A DNA stretch of 64,000 nt from Sphingobacteriaceae bacterium (GTDB lineage: Bacteria > Bacteroidota > Bacteroidia > B-17B0 > Aurantibacillaceae): positions 1 through 64,000 of the forward strand of contig CANGGP010000001.1 of the NCBI GenBank assembly GCA_947453445.1, written 5' to 3'. Shown piece after piece: positions 8,559 to 18,200 of the stretch. The notes below the pieces were generated by a model. The model was not told the DNA's origin. It saw only the letters and a list, made by a program, of their open reading frames with translations, and ran no database searches. The first letter of the stretch is position 1; each line of letters starts with the position of its first letter. A program made the position numbers and the translations under genes.

Positions 8559-9578
8559 TTAATGACGGTTTTTAGGCGGATAATGAAAAGACTCGTTAAA
8601 CAAAAAAGTGCGGTCGCTTAAGGTTAATAAAAAAGCCAGCAGGTCGACTTGGTCGTTTTTACTCAGTTGAATGCCTTTTATGAAGTGTTTTGAAAGCGTA
8701 TGGCTTTTTTGAATGCCGCTGCTGTAATGGTTTATCACCTGACTTAATTTTTTAAATCGACCATCGTGCATATAGGGTGAGGTATAAGCAATGTTGCGCA
8801 AAGTAGGTACCTTAAACAACAAGGAGTCTTTCGGGTTTTTGGTCACCAACATGCGTCCGTAATCTTTTAAGTTTGTGTCAAGTTGCAAACCGTTATTTTC
8901 AAATTGATAATTGCTGAACAAAGGCTCGGCATGACAGGAAGCACAGTTTTGACGGAATAAGGCATAACCATGTTCTTCTTGGCTTGTAAATTTTGCACGT
9001 TGATTCATTACGCTATCATATTTTGAATTGGCACTAATAAGGCATAATAAAAACTGCGACAAGGCTTGCAAGCTCTTTTGTTGGTTAATGCTGCTATCGA
9101 GATAAGCAGCATAAAAAAGAGCAGGATAAATTTTATTGCGTTTTAATTTTTGAATCACATGGGGCATGTTTTCCCCCATTTCTTTTGGATGTGATATAGG
9201 GGCAAGGGCTTGTACATCCAAATTGGTAATGGCCCCATCCCACATGTAACTGTTGTGCCATGCCAAATTCATCAAGGCCGGCGAATTGCGGTTGCCAATG
9301 CTATCGTGTATGCCATGGCTTAAGGCGTGATCAACATGGGTAAAGGCATTGTATGGCGAATGACATGATGCGCAAGAAATACTGCTGTCGGCAGATAAAA
9401 CAGGATCATAAAACAATTGCTTTCCCAAAGTAATAGCCCCTTTGTTAAACGATTTTTTATCAATTTGGTAAATGGGTTTTGGCCATCCCTTCGGAATAAC
9501 AAAGCCGATTGTCTTCTCTTGCATAAAGCCGCAACAGATGGCAAGCATAAAAACAATCACAATGGCTATTCTTTTCAA
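8559..9578 (-). CDS. Di-haem cytochrome c peroxidase/MauG family protein, MbnH-like
   Basis: 339 residues with signal peptide MKRIAIVIVFMLAICCGF. Two haem c sites are visible: CASCHSPYNAF (Cys69/Cys72/His73) and CASCHAEPLF (Cys212/Cys215/His216). PTLRNIAYTSPYMHDGRF is the usual CCP/MauG C-terminal haem ligand loop. The gene directly follows an MbnP-like gene. In the characterised pair, MbnH oxidises a Trp of MbnP to kynurenine so that MbnP can bind copper (established for methanotroph proteins); I infer the same here. The start is TTG at 9578, whose TTGA overlaps the stop of the upstream gene, so translation is probably coupled. An alternative ATG at 9548 would leave a poor signal peptide. 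Confidence 0.9.
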   Translation of the reverse strand: MKRIAIVIVFMLAICCGFMQEKTIGFVIPKGWPKPIYQIDKKSFNKGAITLGKQLFYDPVLSADSSISCASCHSPYNAFTHVDHALSHGIHDSIGNRNSPALMNLAWHNSYMWDGAITNLDVQALAPISHPKEMGENMPHVIQKLKRNKIYPALFYAAYLDSSINQQKSLQALSQFLLCLISANSKYDSVMNQRAKFTSQEEHGYALFRQNCASCHAEPLFSNYQFENNGLQLDTNLKDYGRMLVTKNPKDSLLFKVPTLRNIAYTSPYMHDGRFKKLSQVINHYSSGIQKSHTLSKHFIKGIQLSKNDQVDLLAFLLTLSDRTFLFNESFHYPPKNRH

Positions 9579-10300
9579 GGTGCGCTTATTTGAAAACAGT
9601 TAGAAAAGGCAAGCGTCATTTTTTGCGCTTGGCTTGAAGGCGACATGATGTGGTCGAATTTTTGCAATTCAAAATATTTATACCACTCTGCCAGCTGAAT
9701 CATTATATTTTGTTCAGGTTTATGTGTACTTGCAAGTGTTATCACTTTTGCATTGCTGTATGGGTAAGCATAACCTCCCAAATGAAATTGAAATGCTTTT
9801 TGTGGATTTTTACAGGCTAAGCTTTTCCCTTCCATTTTTACATTGATATAACCACTTTGCCAGGTCCAATACATCCCCTTGCTAGGATCTAAATCGCCGC
9901 CCATGGCACCCGACACATTGGTGATGCTGTCGACACCTAAAGTAAATCGAATTTTGTTGAAAGGGCTTTTGCAAGCTAAATTTATTTTTAAACTTTCCGC
10001 ATTGGCGGCATCCAACAAATGAAACGAATTTTTTTCGGCGTAAACCACCTTGTCATCTTGCAAAAACACAATTTTCGACACGTAACATTTAAGACTTTCA
10101 AAGGCTAAACTGTCTGAATTCATTGTTTTAAAAGGCAAATCAGCCAATTGAATTTTTGAATGATTAAAGTACCAAGCGAAATTCAAATTGATTTGAGAAA
10201 AAACACGAGCGCTAAATAAAAAAAGACAAACAGAAATAAAAGCGAAAAATAAATTCGGTGCGCATACATTTCTTTGCCTTGCATTTATAAACTTCTTCAT
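9575..10300 (-). CDS. MbnP-like copper-binding protein
   Basis: 241 residues, signal peptide to about VFSQ (residue 36). Family marks: INLNFAWYFNHSKI, KCYVSKIVFLQDD, RFTLGVDSITNVSGAM, DLDPSKGMYWTWQSGYINVK and FQFHLGGY, with HIMSPSSQAQ near the end. Trp145 and Trp147 in MYWTWQSGY are candidates for the residue that MbnH-type enzymes turn into kynurenine; His47 and His173 are possible copper ligands (inference). First gene of the copper operon: the terminator of hppD lies just upstream, and its stop overlaps the start of the di-haem peroxidase. Location should be the periplasm; no sorting domain is present. Confidence is high for the family and moderate for copper binding. Confidence 0.85.
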   Translation of the reverse strand: MKKFINARQRNVCAPNLFFAFISVCLFLFSARVFSQINLNFAWYFNHSKIQLADLPFKTMNSDSLAFESLKCYVSKIVFLQDDKVVYAEKNSFHLLDAANAESLKINLACKSPFNKIRFTLGVDSITNVSGAMGGDLDPSKGMYWTWQSGYINVKMEGKSLACKNPQKAFQFHLGGYAYPYSNAKVITLASTHKPEQNIMIQLAEWYKYFELQKFDHIMSPSSQAQKMTLAFSNCFQISAP

Positions 10301-10327
10301 GATTGGTAAAACTACACAGTTTAATCC

Positions 10328-10354
10328 AAAAAAAAGGTGGAATTTCTCCCACCC
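10328..10354 (-). terminator. Rho-independent terminator after hppD
   Basis: On the minus strand GGTGG (10353-10349) pairs with CCACC (10340-10336) and is followed by eight T. It sits 34 bases past the hppD stop and separates it from the copper operon. Confidence 0.7.
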
Positions 10355-10387
10355 ATTTTTTAATTATTAATTTTTAATTATCAATTG

Positions 10388-11551
10388 TTATAATGTTCCC
10401 CTCAAGGCCTGTTCTCTCTCAATTGATTCAAACAAAGCCTTAAAGTTACCGGCACCAAAGCCACGCGCACCCATGCGTTGAATGATTTCATAAAACAAAG
10501 TCGGACGGTCTTCAACAGGTTTTGTAAAAATTTGTAACAGGTATCCTTCCTCATCGGCATCAACCAAAATGGATAATTTTTGTAATTCTTTAATGTCTTC
10601 TTTAAAAGCATCTTTGTGGATACCTAAACGGTTAGGCACTTCATCATAATAAGATTGTGGAGGCGGCGGTAAAAATTCAACCCCTCTATCTTTGAGTGCA
10701 GTTACGGTTTTAATGATGTCATCGGTAGCCAAGGCCAAGTGCTGAACACCGGCACCTTCATAAAAATCGATGTATTCTTCTATTTGCGACTTTTTCTTAC
10801 CAACAGCCGGTTCGTTGATCGGAAATTTAATTCTACCATTACCATTGCTCATTACTTTACTCATCAAAGCAGAATATTCGGTGGTAATTTGTTTGTCGTC
10901 GAAACTTAAGAAGTTCACAAAGCCCATTACATCTTCGTACCATTTAACAGTGGCATTCATTTGGTTCCAACCCACATTACCAACCATGTGATCAATAAAT
11001 TTTAAACCAACGGCGCTAGGATTATAATCACTTTTCCATTCTCTGTAGCCCGGTAAAAAGATGCCTTTATAATTTTTGCGTTCTACAAACATATGTACAG
11101 TTTCACCATAAGTATAAATGCCTGCTCGTACCACTTCACCATGCTCGTCTTTTTCAACCGTGGGCTCCATAAATACTTTGGCGCCGCGTTTGGTGGTTTC
11201 TTCAAAGGCTTTGCGCGCATCTTCCACCCACAAGGCAATCACTTTAACACCATCGCCGTGCTTTTTTACATGTTCACTTATGGGCGAATCGCTCACCAAA
11301 GAGGTGGTTAATACCAAACGAATTTTATCTTGTTTTAAAACATAAGATGTTCTGTCTTTTAAACCCGTTTCCAATCCCGCATATGCAATGCTTTGAAAAC
11401 CAAATGCTGTTTTATAATAATGGGCCGATTGTTTTGCATTCCCCACATAAAATTCAACATAATCTGTCCCCAAGAGTGGTAAAAAATCTTGAGCGCCTTC
11501 AAATATTTTTTCTAAACCGTACTCTACATTTTTAATTGGTGCTGCTGCCAT
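10388..11551 (-). CDS. hppD: 4-hydroxyphenylpyruvate dioxygenase
   Basis: 387 residues, the usual length. The enzyme converts 4-hydroxyphenylpyruvate to homogentisate in tyrosine breakdown, using non-haem Fe(II) and O2. Two vicinal-oxygen-chelate halves are visible: the N-terminal one from DYVEFYVGNAKQSAHYYKTA and the catalytic one with iron ligands in LKFIDHMVGNVGWNQM (His), GVQHLALATDDI (His) and GYLLQIFTKPVEDRPTLFYE (Glu). LPPPPQSYYD and MGARGFGAGNFKALFE are also family signatures. Single-gene unit with its own terminator; no homogentisate dioxygenase or fumarylacetoacetase is in this window. Confidence 0.97.
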   Translation of the reverse strand: MAAAPIKNVEYGLEKIFEGAQDFLPLLGTDYVEFYVGNAKQSAHYYKTAFGFQSIAYAGLETGLKDRTSYVLKQDKIRLVLTTSLVSDSPISEHVKKHGDGVKVIALWVEDARKAFEETTKRGAKVFMEPTVEKDEHGEVVRAGIYTYGETVHMFVERKNYKGIFLPGYREWKSDYNPSAVGLKFIDHMVGNVGWNQMNATVKWYEDVMGFVNFLSFDDKQITTEYSALMSKVMSNGNGRIKFPINEPAVGKKKSQIEEYIDFYEGAGVQHLALATDDIIKTVTALKDRGVEFLPPPPQSYYDEVPNRLGIHKDAFKEDIKELQKLSILVDADEEGYLLQIFTKPVEDRPTLFYEIIQRMGARGFGAGNFKALFESIEREQALRGTL

Positions 11552-11806
11552 ATGATATTACTTATTTCTTATTAATTATTTGTGGTGCTTTTAAATGCGT
11601 TCATAAAGATAATCAAAATTTAAAAATGAGCTGATTGTTCACTTAAAGGCAGGAAGCAAATAATCGTTTATCTCGCATCTCAATATTTTCAGGTATAATT
11701 ATGCATTACAATCATTTCATAAGTAAAATCGTACCACATATCAAACCAAATAATAGTTTGACACCCAAAATCTGCCGTAACCGAATGAATTCATTATTTT
11801 TAGCAC

Positions 11807-13330
11807 ATGCAAAGGGTCGGTCAAAAGCTAAGGTCAATAATCGTTTTTTTAATGTCGTCCATTGTATTGGCTGGCTTTAATTTGCAGGCCCAATCAAAAG
11901 ATGGCATGGTAGGTGATTTTTCGTTCGATGACGGCAATGCCATCAATGCCATAACTGGTAAAAGCGCAAATGCAGTGGGGGTGTTGTATGTGAACGACCG
12001 TTTTGGCAATCCAAAATCTGCTTTGTATTTACATGGTAGTCCGCGTAGTTATTTAAACCTGGGTACCGACGATTTTATAAAACCGCGAAATGTTAGTTTT
12101 GCGATGTGGCTGAAAATCGAAATTGCGGTGCAAGGCGGTACCGGATATCAATTTAATCCAATTCTTCTAACAAAAAACAGTGCGAATGACGATTTCTACG
12201 AGGCCTATGCCATTGCCTATGATTTTAAAGTCAAAAAAATAAGTGCAGCTACTTCATTGTCTGAAAAACTACAGGTACGTTTAAATTCTGCCGATACCAT
12301 TTCATTAAACGCGTGGCACCATCTTGTTTTTTCGTTTAATACCGACTCTATGTTTTTATACTTGGATGGGGCATTAGAAGCCAAAATTTACAAAGGTTTT
12401 GTGACGCCATTTTTGGAAGGTGATTCAGTGATGATAGGACATTCGGCCAATAAGAAAAACGAACGTTATTTATGTGCAGCGGTAGATGATATCAAAATTT
12501 ATAATCGTGTTTTAAGTGCAACAGAGGTAACTGAGCTTTATGAAGCACCAAATCCAAATCGCCTAAAACATAATTTAGAGTGGATTGCCTTTGTATCGAT
12601 ATTTATTTTGTTGATTGTGATGATTATTTTTTTAATTGTCAGAAAATCGAGAATAGAATTGCGGAAAAAGGAATTAAAAAATGCCTTGAATGCCCGCATG
12701 ATTGAGTTAGAAACGCGGGCCATGCGCATGCAGATGAATCCGCATTTTATGTTTAATGCCTTAAATACTTTGCAGCGTTTTATTTTAGAGGAAGACTTTG
12801 AAAATGCACAAGGTTATTTGAGTAAATTTTCAAAATTACTGCGTAAAGTTTTGGAAAGCAGCGATGAGGAATCGATTACAATAGAAGAAGAAATTGAAAT
12901 TATTCAAATGTATGTTGAAATTGAAAAATTGCGCTTTGGCAATACTTTTGAATTTACTTTGGTGAATGAGGTCACAGAAACAAATCGCATTAAAATACCC
13001 TTTATGTTTGTTCAGCCACTGGTTGAAAATGCCATTTGGCATGGCTTAATGCATAAGGCTGACCACCGCAAATTACTTATACATTTTAAGAAAATTGACG
13101 AACACCACTTGATGTGCATTGTGGAAGACAATGGTGTTGGTAGATCTTATGTGAATAAAAATCGCGATTTAATCAAGAAAAAATCTTTGGCCCTTGATTT
13201 CATCAAACAACGGATTGACATTATTCACAAGGCCACAGGCATTAAAGGAGCAATTAAGATTATCGATAAAAAAGATGATCAAAATAACAGTTTAGGCACA
13301 ATTGTAGAAATTATTATTCCCATCATTTAA
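11807..13330 (+). CDS. LytS-type sensor histidine kinase with extracellular LamG domain
   Basis: 507 residues: signal peptide (to LQAQ, about 29), LamG/concanavalin-like domain (about 35-240, ending DDIKIYNRVLSATEVTELYE), one membrane helix (WIAFVSIFILLIVMIIFLIV), a short coiled coil, and a cytoplasmic His_kinase domain (MQMNPHFMFNALNTLQRF; phospho-acceptor His in NPHF) with an ATPase domain (FVQPLVENAIWHGL and VEDNGVGR). It should phosphorylate the LytTR regulator 5 bases downstream. The external LamG domain is close to those of the secreted proteins encoded just after it, especially in the motif x-AW/TW-x-HLV and the C-terminal NR-x-L-S-A. Ligand unknown; carbohydrate is a reasonable guess for LamG. 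Confidence 0.93.
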   Translation: MQRVGQKLRSIIVFLMSSIVLAGFNLQAQSKDGMVGDFSFDDGNAINAITGKSANAVGVLYVNDRFGNPKSALYLHGSPRSYLNLGTDDFIKPRNVSFAMWLKIEIAVQGGTGYQFNPILLTKNSANDDFYEAYAIAYDFKVKKISAATSLSEKLQVRLNSADTISLNAWHHLVFSFNTDSMFLYLDGALEAKIYKGFVTPFLEGDSVMIGHSANKKNERYLCAAVDDIKIYNRVLSATEVTELYEAPNPNRLKHNLEWIAFVSIFILLIVMIIFLIVRKSRIELRKKELKNALNARMIELETRAMRMQMNPHFMFNALNTLQRFILEEDFENAQGYLSKFSKLLRKVLESSDEESITIEEEIEIIQMYVEIEKLRFGNTFEFTLVNEVTETNRIKIPFMFVQPLVENAIWHGLMHKADHRKLLIHFKKIDEHHLMCIVEDNGVGRSYVNKNRDLIKKKSLALDFIKQRIDIIHKATGIKGAIKIIDKKDDQNNSLGTIVEIIIPII

Positions 13331-13335
13331 ATTTT

Positions 13336-14088
13336 ATGTTGCACGCAGTCATTATTGATGATGAATTAAATGGCGTAAAAAGTTTAGAGCTTTTGATTAA
13401 GAAATATATTCCTGAAGTAAAGGTGGTGGCCATTACCACAAAGCCGGTGGAGGGTGTAGAGTTAATCAATAACTTTCGACCTGACATTGTTTTTTTAGAT
13501 ATTTCAATGCCTGTGTTAAATGGATTTGAAGTACTCGAACAAATAAGTTTCAAAAATTTTGAATTGGTTTTTACAACGGCACACCGCGAATATGGCCTAA
13601 AGGCGTTAAAAATCAATGCCAAAGACTATTTATTAAAACCCATTGATCTTGATGATTTAAAAGCATGTATTGCCCGGATAGGTTTAAAACGGAGTGAAAG
13701 CCTCGAAATGATGGTCATCAAAAACCAATTGGCCGAATTGCTCAATAGTCAAAACCAAAGGGTGCCGCTGAATCACAAGAATGGGATAGATTTTGTTCAC
13801 GCGCAACAAATTCTTTGCATCGAAGCCAATTCAAACCATTCGAAAGTTACATTCAACAACTTAGAAAGCATTGAGGTGACAAAGCCTTTAAAGGACTATG
13901 AAAATTTATTGTGTAAAAACAACGTGCATTTTATGCGGATTAATAATTCATGCATTATTAATTTGAAATATGTTACCAAGTACAAAAAGGAAGATGGTGG
14001 CTATGCACTGCTGGGTGGTAAAAAAACAGTGCCTATCTCTAAAACACGCTTAAACGATTTTCTGATTCACATTAATTATAAAGACTAA
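13336..14088 (+). CDS. LytTR-family response regulator
   Basis: 250 residues. Receiver domain: acidic pair Asp8-Asp9 (VIIDDE), phospho-acceptor Asp55 (FLDISMPVLNG), Thr80/81 and Lys101-Pro102 (DYLLKPID). The C-terminal LytTR DNA-binding domain runs from about 145 (VPLNHKNGIDFVHAQQILCI, then YENLLCKNNVHFMRINNSCIIN, then KTVPISKTRLNDFL). It is the partner of the LamG sensor kinase. The next genes are LamG surface proteins on the same strand, the obvious candidate targets. Such regulators bind paired direct repeats about 10-12 bases apart; I could not pick out a convincing one upstream of 14198 or 15271. Confidence 0.95.
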   Translation: MLHAVIIDDELNGVKSLELLIKKYIPEVKVVAITTKPVEGVELINNFRPDIVFLDISMPVLNGFEVLEQISFKNFELVFTTAHREYGLKALKINAKDYLLKPIDLDDLKACIARIGLKRSESLEMMVIKNQLAELLNSQNQRVPLNHKNGIDFVHAQQILCIEANSNHSKVTFNNLESIEVTKPLKDYENLLCKNNVHFMRINNSCIINLKYVTKYKKEDGGYALLGGKKTVPISKTRLNDFLIHINYKD

Positions 14089-14197
14089 GTATTTTTTATC
14101 GGCTAAAATCAACCACTTATCAAACCAAAGTAAAGTTCTGTCCCTACTTGTTTTTTCTAACCAAGCCCTTGATCGAACTTTGGTAAAAGCCTAAAAA

Positions 14198-15172
14198 ATG
14201 AAAAAGATTAGTTTATTATTTTTCGTCTGTTTTTTCACAATGTTGCGAGCGCAGGTGAATTTAAGTTCGGGTTTAACGGCATGTTATGCTTTGGATGGCA
14301 ATGCCACAGAACCGGTTAATAATTTGAACGGCACTACAAGTGCTGTGAGCCCAACAGTGAACCGTTTAGGCAATGCTACAAGCGCCTTGTATTTTAATGG
14401 CAGTACAAGCAGTTACGTTGAATTACCTGAAACGCCATTGCTTAAACCTGCCAATGCCTTGTCGTTTTCTTGTTGGATAAAAACACCGACGTATATCGAT
14501 CAGTATATTTTATTTACGCGCAATAGTTTAAGTGCATTTTTCGAAGCTTACGAACTTTGCATTGATCCCTCATTGCACTTCATGACCCGTAAATCAGGGC
14601 CTACAGGCATGGATATGGTGGTTTCAACCACTCCGTTAACAATAAATACTTGGTTTCACTTGGTGATTACCATCGATAATAGTTTTGTGAAGTTATATGT
14701 AAATGGCGTGTTAGATGGTTCTACAACCTCATCGTTTAATGGTTTTGATTATGTAAGCGGTAAAAAAACATATTTGGGAATAACCAATGAAGGCATGTAT
14801 GATATGCCATTTACCGGCACAATGGACAATATTCGTTTTTATAGCCGCACAATCTCTGCCGCTGACGTGTCGGCCTTGTATAGTCAAGATCCTACTTGCG
14901 CTGCAACCATTAAGACAGGCTTGAATGAAAAGGCAAATGCCTCAGACTTGTTTCAAATTATGCAAAATCCGGTGAATGATGATTTGGTTTTAAAGTCATC
15001 TATCGCAGGCGACGTGTATTATCAAATTAAAGACCTAAATGGCAAAGTGATTGATAGTGGAATTTTGAATGATGAAAAAGTGATTAACATGGCCGCTTAT
15101 CAAAGTGGCATGTACTTTTTGCACATTCCTTACCAAAACCCTCATGTGATCAAAAAAATAATGAAACTTTAG
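14198..15172 (+). CDS. T9SS-secreted LamG domain protein
   Basis: 324 residues: signal peptide to LRAQ, a single LamG domain (about 25-235; LSFSCWIKTPTYIDQYILFTR, WFHLVITIDNSFVKLYVNG, MDNIRFYSRTISAADV), and a T9SS sorting domain (FQIMQNPVNDDLVL to GMYFLHIPYQNPHVIKKIMKL). Simplest member of the local LamG family and probably a surface or secreted sugar-binding protein. A strong terminator follows at 15188-15222. Located 109 bases after the response regulator. Confidence 0.9.
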   Translation: MKKISLLFFVCFFTMLRAQVNLSSGLTACYALDGNATEPVNNLNGTTSAVSPTVNRLGNATSALYFNGSTSSYVELPETPLLKPANALSFSCWIKTPTYIDQYILFTRNSLSAFFEAYELCIDPSLHFMTRKSGPTGMDMVVSTTPLTINTWFHLVITIDNSFVKLYVNGVLDGSTTSSFNGFDYVSGKKTYLGITNEGMYDMPFTGTMDNIRFYSRTISAADVSALYSQDPTCAATIKTGLNEKANASDLFQIMQNPVNDDLVLKSSIAGDVYYQIKDLNGKVIDSGILNDEKVINMAAYQSGMYFLHIPYQNPHVIKKIMKL

Positions 15173-15187
15173 TACTTGTTTTTTTGG

Positions 15188-15222
15188 AAATTCCTACCGG
15201 TAACACGGTAGGAATTTTTTTG
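15188..15222 (+). terminator. Rho-independent terminator after LamG gene
   Basis: AAATTCCTACCG (15188-15199) pairs with CGGTAGGAATTT (15206-15217) around a 6-base loop, followed by more T. A 12-bp perfect stem; it would separate the 324-residue gene from the giant adhesin gene. Confidence 0.9.
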
Positions 15223-15270
15223 ATTGTAAAAGGGATTAGATGATTTAATATCTTCGTTAAGGAACCAATT

Positions 15271-18200
15271 ATGAAAAAAATATTTTTACACTTTGTTGTA
15301 TTTTTTTGCATTTCATGGCAATATCAATTGCATGCGCAAATAAATTTAAATACCAGTTTAACGGCTTGTTATGCTTTGGATGCCAACGCCATTGATCCTG
15401 TGAACAGTTTATCGGGAACAGTAGCTGCAGTTTTCCCAACATTTGACCGTTTTAACACCGGCAATGCGGCCATGTCATTTACAGGTTCAAGCATTTCATA
15501 TATACAATTGCCTAATTCGGCTTTAATTCAACCTACCAATGCCATTACTTTTGCTACATGGATAAAATTAGGTGCTTTAACAACAAATCAATATGTAGTA
15601 TTTACGAAGAACAATTCTACTTCTAATTTTGAAGCGTATGCAATGGCCATTGCCAATACAGGATCTGGGTATAAATTTAGAGTACACAAAGGTGATGGAA
15701 GTGGCACAACCACTTATACAGATGCTGTAACATCCTTGTCGGTGAATACTTGGTACCATGCAGCATTTACAATGGATAACAGTGCCATTAAAGTTTATGT
15801 GAATGGTGTGCTTGAAAATACAATAGCAGTATCATATGGATTTAATTATCAAAGTGGAAAGAATGTGATATTGGGCGGTTCAAACGAAAGCACATTTAAT
15901 TTGCCGCTCTTTGGTAATTTGGACAATGTAAAATTTTATAACAGGGTATTATCTTCTACTGAAATTGCAGCACTTTATTCAAGTGACCCAAACTGCGCGA
16001 ATTATGTGGTTTCGAACATTAGTAACAGTTTAAGTGCTTGTTATGCATTAAACGGAAACGGAACAGAACCAATCAGTAATTTAACGGCAACCCTTAGTGC
16101 AGTTACCTCAACAGTGGATAGGAACAATGTGACGAACGCTGCCATTCAATTATCAGGTTCTTCGTCCAGTCAATTAATTTTACCTGATAATCCATTAATT
16201 AAACCGGCCAATGCCATTAGTTTTTCGGCATGGATTAAACCAATATCAAATTCTAATGCCTATATTTTATTTACAAAAAATTCTTTGTCTTCCAATTTCG
16301 AAGCTTATAATTTGTGTCTCGATCCCTCGGCGCATTTTATGACCAGGAAGTGCGGTCCTTTAGGCACCAACCAAGTAACATCCCCTAGTACAGTTACGCC
16401 AAATTTATGGTACCATGTGGTGAGTACCATTGATAATTCGGCGGTGAAACTTTACGTGAATGGTGTATTACAAGGCACAGCAAGTTCAACCTTTAATGGT
16501 TTTGATTTTGTGAGCGGAAAGAATGTCATTTTAGGTGGTACCAATGAATCATACAATGCCCCATTTTCGGGCAGCATCGACAATGCGCGCTTTTACAACC
16601 GTACCTTAAGTGCTGCAGAGGTGCTTTATCTTTATACGCAAGATCCAACTTGTATTACCAATACGTTGGTTCCCAATTCGGTATTTATCCCTGCCACCAC
16701 AGTGGTTTGTGTTGGTTCGGCCGTTTCGTTTTCCGATGTTTCTACCAATTCACCAACTTCTTGGAATTGGTTAATACCGGGTGCTACAAATACCATTAGC
16801 ACTGTTCAAAATCCAAGCGCGGTTTTTAACACGCCGGGTGTGTTTGTAGCATCTTTAACTGCAGCCAATGTAAACGGCTCGGGAAATACTTACACACAAA
16901 CCATAACCGTATCAGCTTCTCCTACAATTGCGATAGCCGCGTCGAATACAAGTGTGTGTAGTGGACAATCAATTTCGCTCATAGCGTCGGGCGCCTCAAC
17001 ATATACTTGGTCAAATAATTCCAATGCTGCTACATTAACGCAAAGCCCTACAAGCAATACAGTATTTAGTGTTAGTGGGCAAAATAGTTTGGGTTGTGTT
17101 TCAAGCGCCTCCATTAATATTACCGTGAATAGTGTGAGCCCAATTATTATAGCTTCTACTTCAAATACTTTGTGTGAGGGTCAATCTGCTTTTGTATTGG
17201 CTTCGGGAGCAAGTTCTTACACTTGGAATACCGGTGCCATTGCTTCAGCCATTTCTGTTACCCCAAATATTACAACAAATTATACTGTGAGTGCAAGTAA
17301 TTCGTTGGGCTGCGTTGCAAGCGCCACAACGGCGATAACAGTGTATTCATTGCCGATTGTATCGCTCAATAACGGAACTATTTGCGCCGGTAATGTGTTC
17401 ACTTTTGTACCTTCAGGTGCCAACTCATATACCATTGCTGGAGGTAGTTATACGGTTTCGCCTGCAAGCACGGGTAATTATACGCTCATCGGTAGCAGTT
17501 TACAAAGCTGTATGTCGTCAAATACTGCAACAGCAACGCTTAGTGTAAATGCCATGCCAACAGTGAATGTAAACAGCGGCTTTGCTTGTGTTGGCAATGC
17601 TTATACTTTAGTACCAACCGGTGCTTCATTTTACACCATTGTGCCGGGAGGCTCTACCATTGTGAATCCGACTTCCAACACCAACTATACGGTATTTGGT
17701 TCTAACGGTAATGCCTGTGTTGCCAATGCCGTTGCAAACGTGGCAGTAGTTGCACCGCCATTGTTGTCAATTACAGCCCCAAGTATAATCTGTATTGGTA
17801 ATAACGCGAGTTTAGTGGCCAATGGTGCCAATCTTTATAACTGGAATACAGGTGCATCCACATCTTCAATTGTGGTGAGCCCAAGTGTGAATACTACTTA
17901 TTCAGTAACAGGGGCTAATCTTTTTGGTTGTGTCAGCACTTCAACTTTTGCTTTGAATGTGAGCAATGTTCCAACCATTGCGGTGAATAGCGGATCAATC
18001 TGCATGGGTAATGCATTCGCCATGCTGCCTACAGGTGCTATATCATATACTTATTCTTCGGGTACATCAATTGTTAATCCAATTGCGAATACAAATTATA
18101 CCGTGATAGGATCAACTGCCCCCGGATGCATTTCGGCTCCTGTTGTGTCGAGTGTTATCGTTCAGTCATTGCCTTCCATCACAGTAAATAGTGGCGCTAT

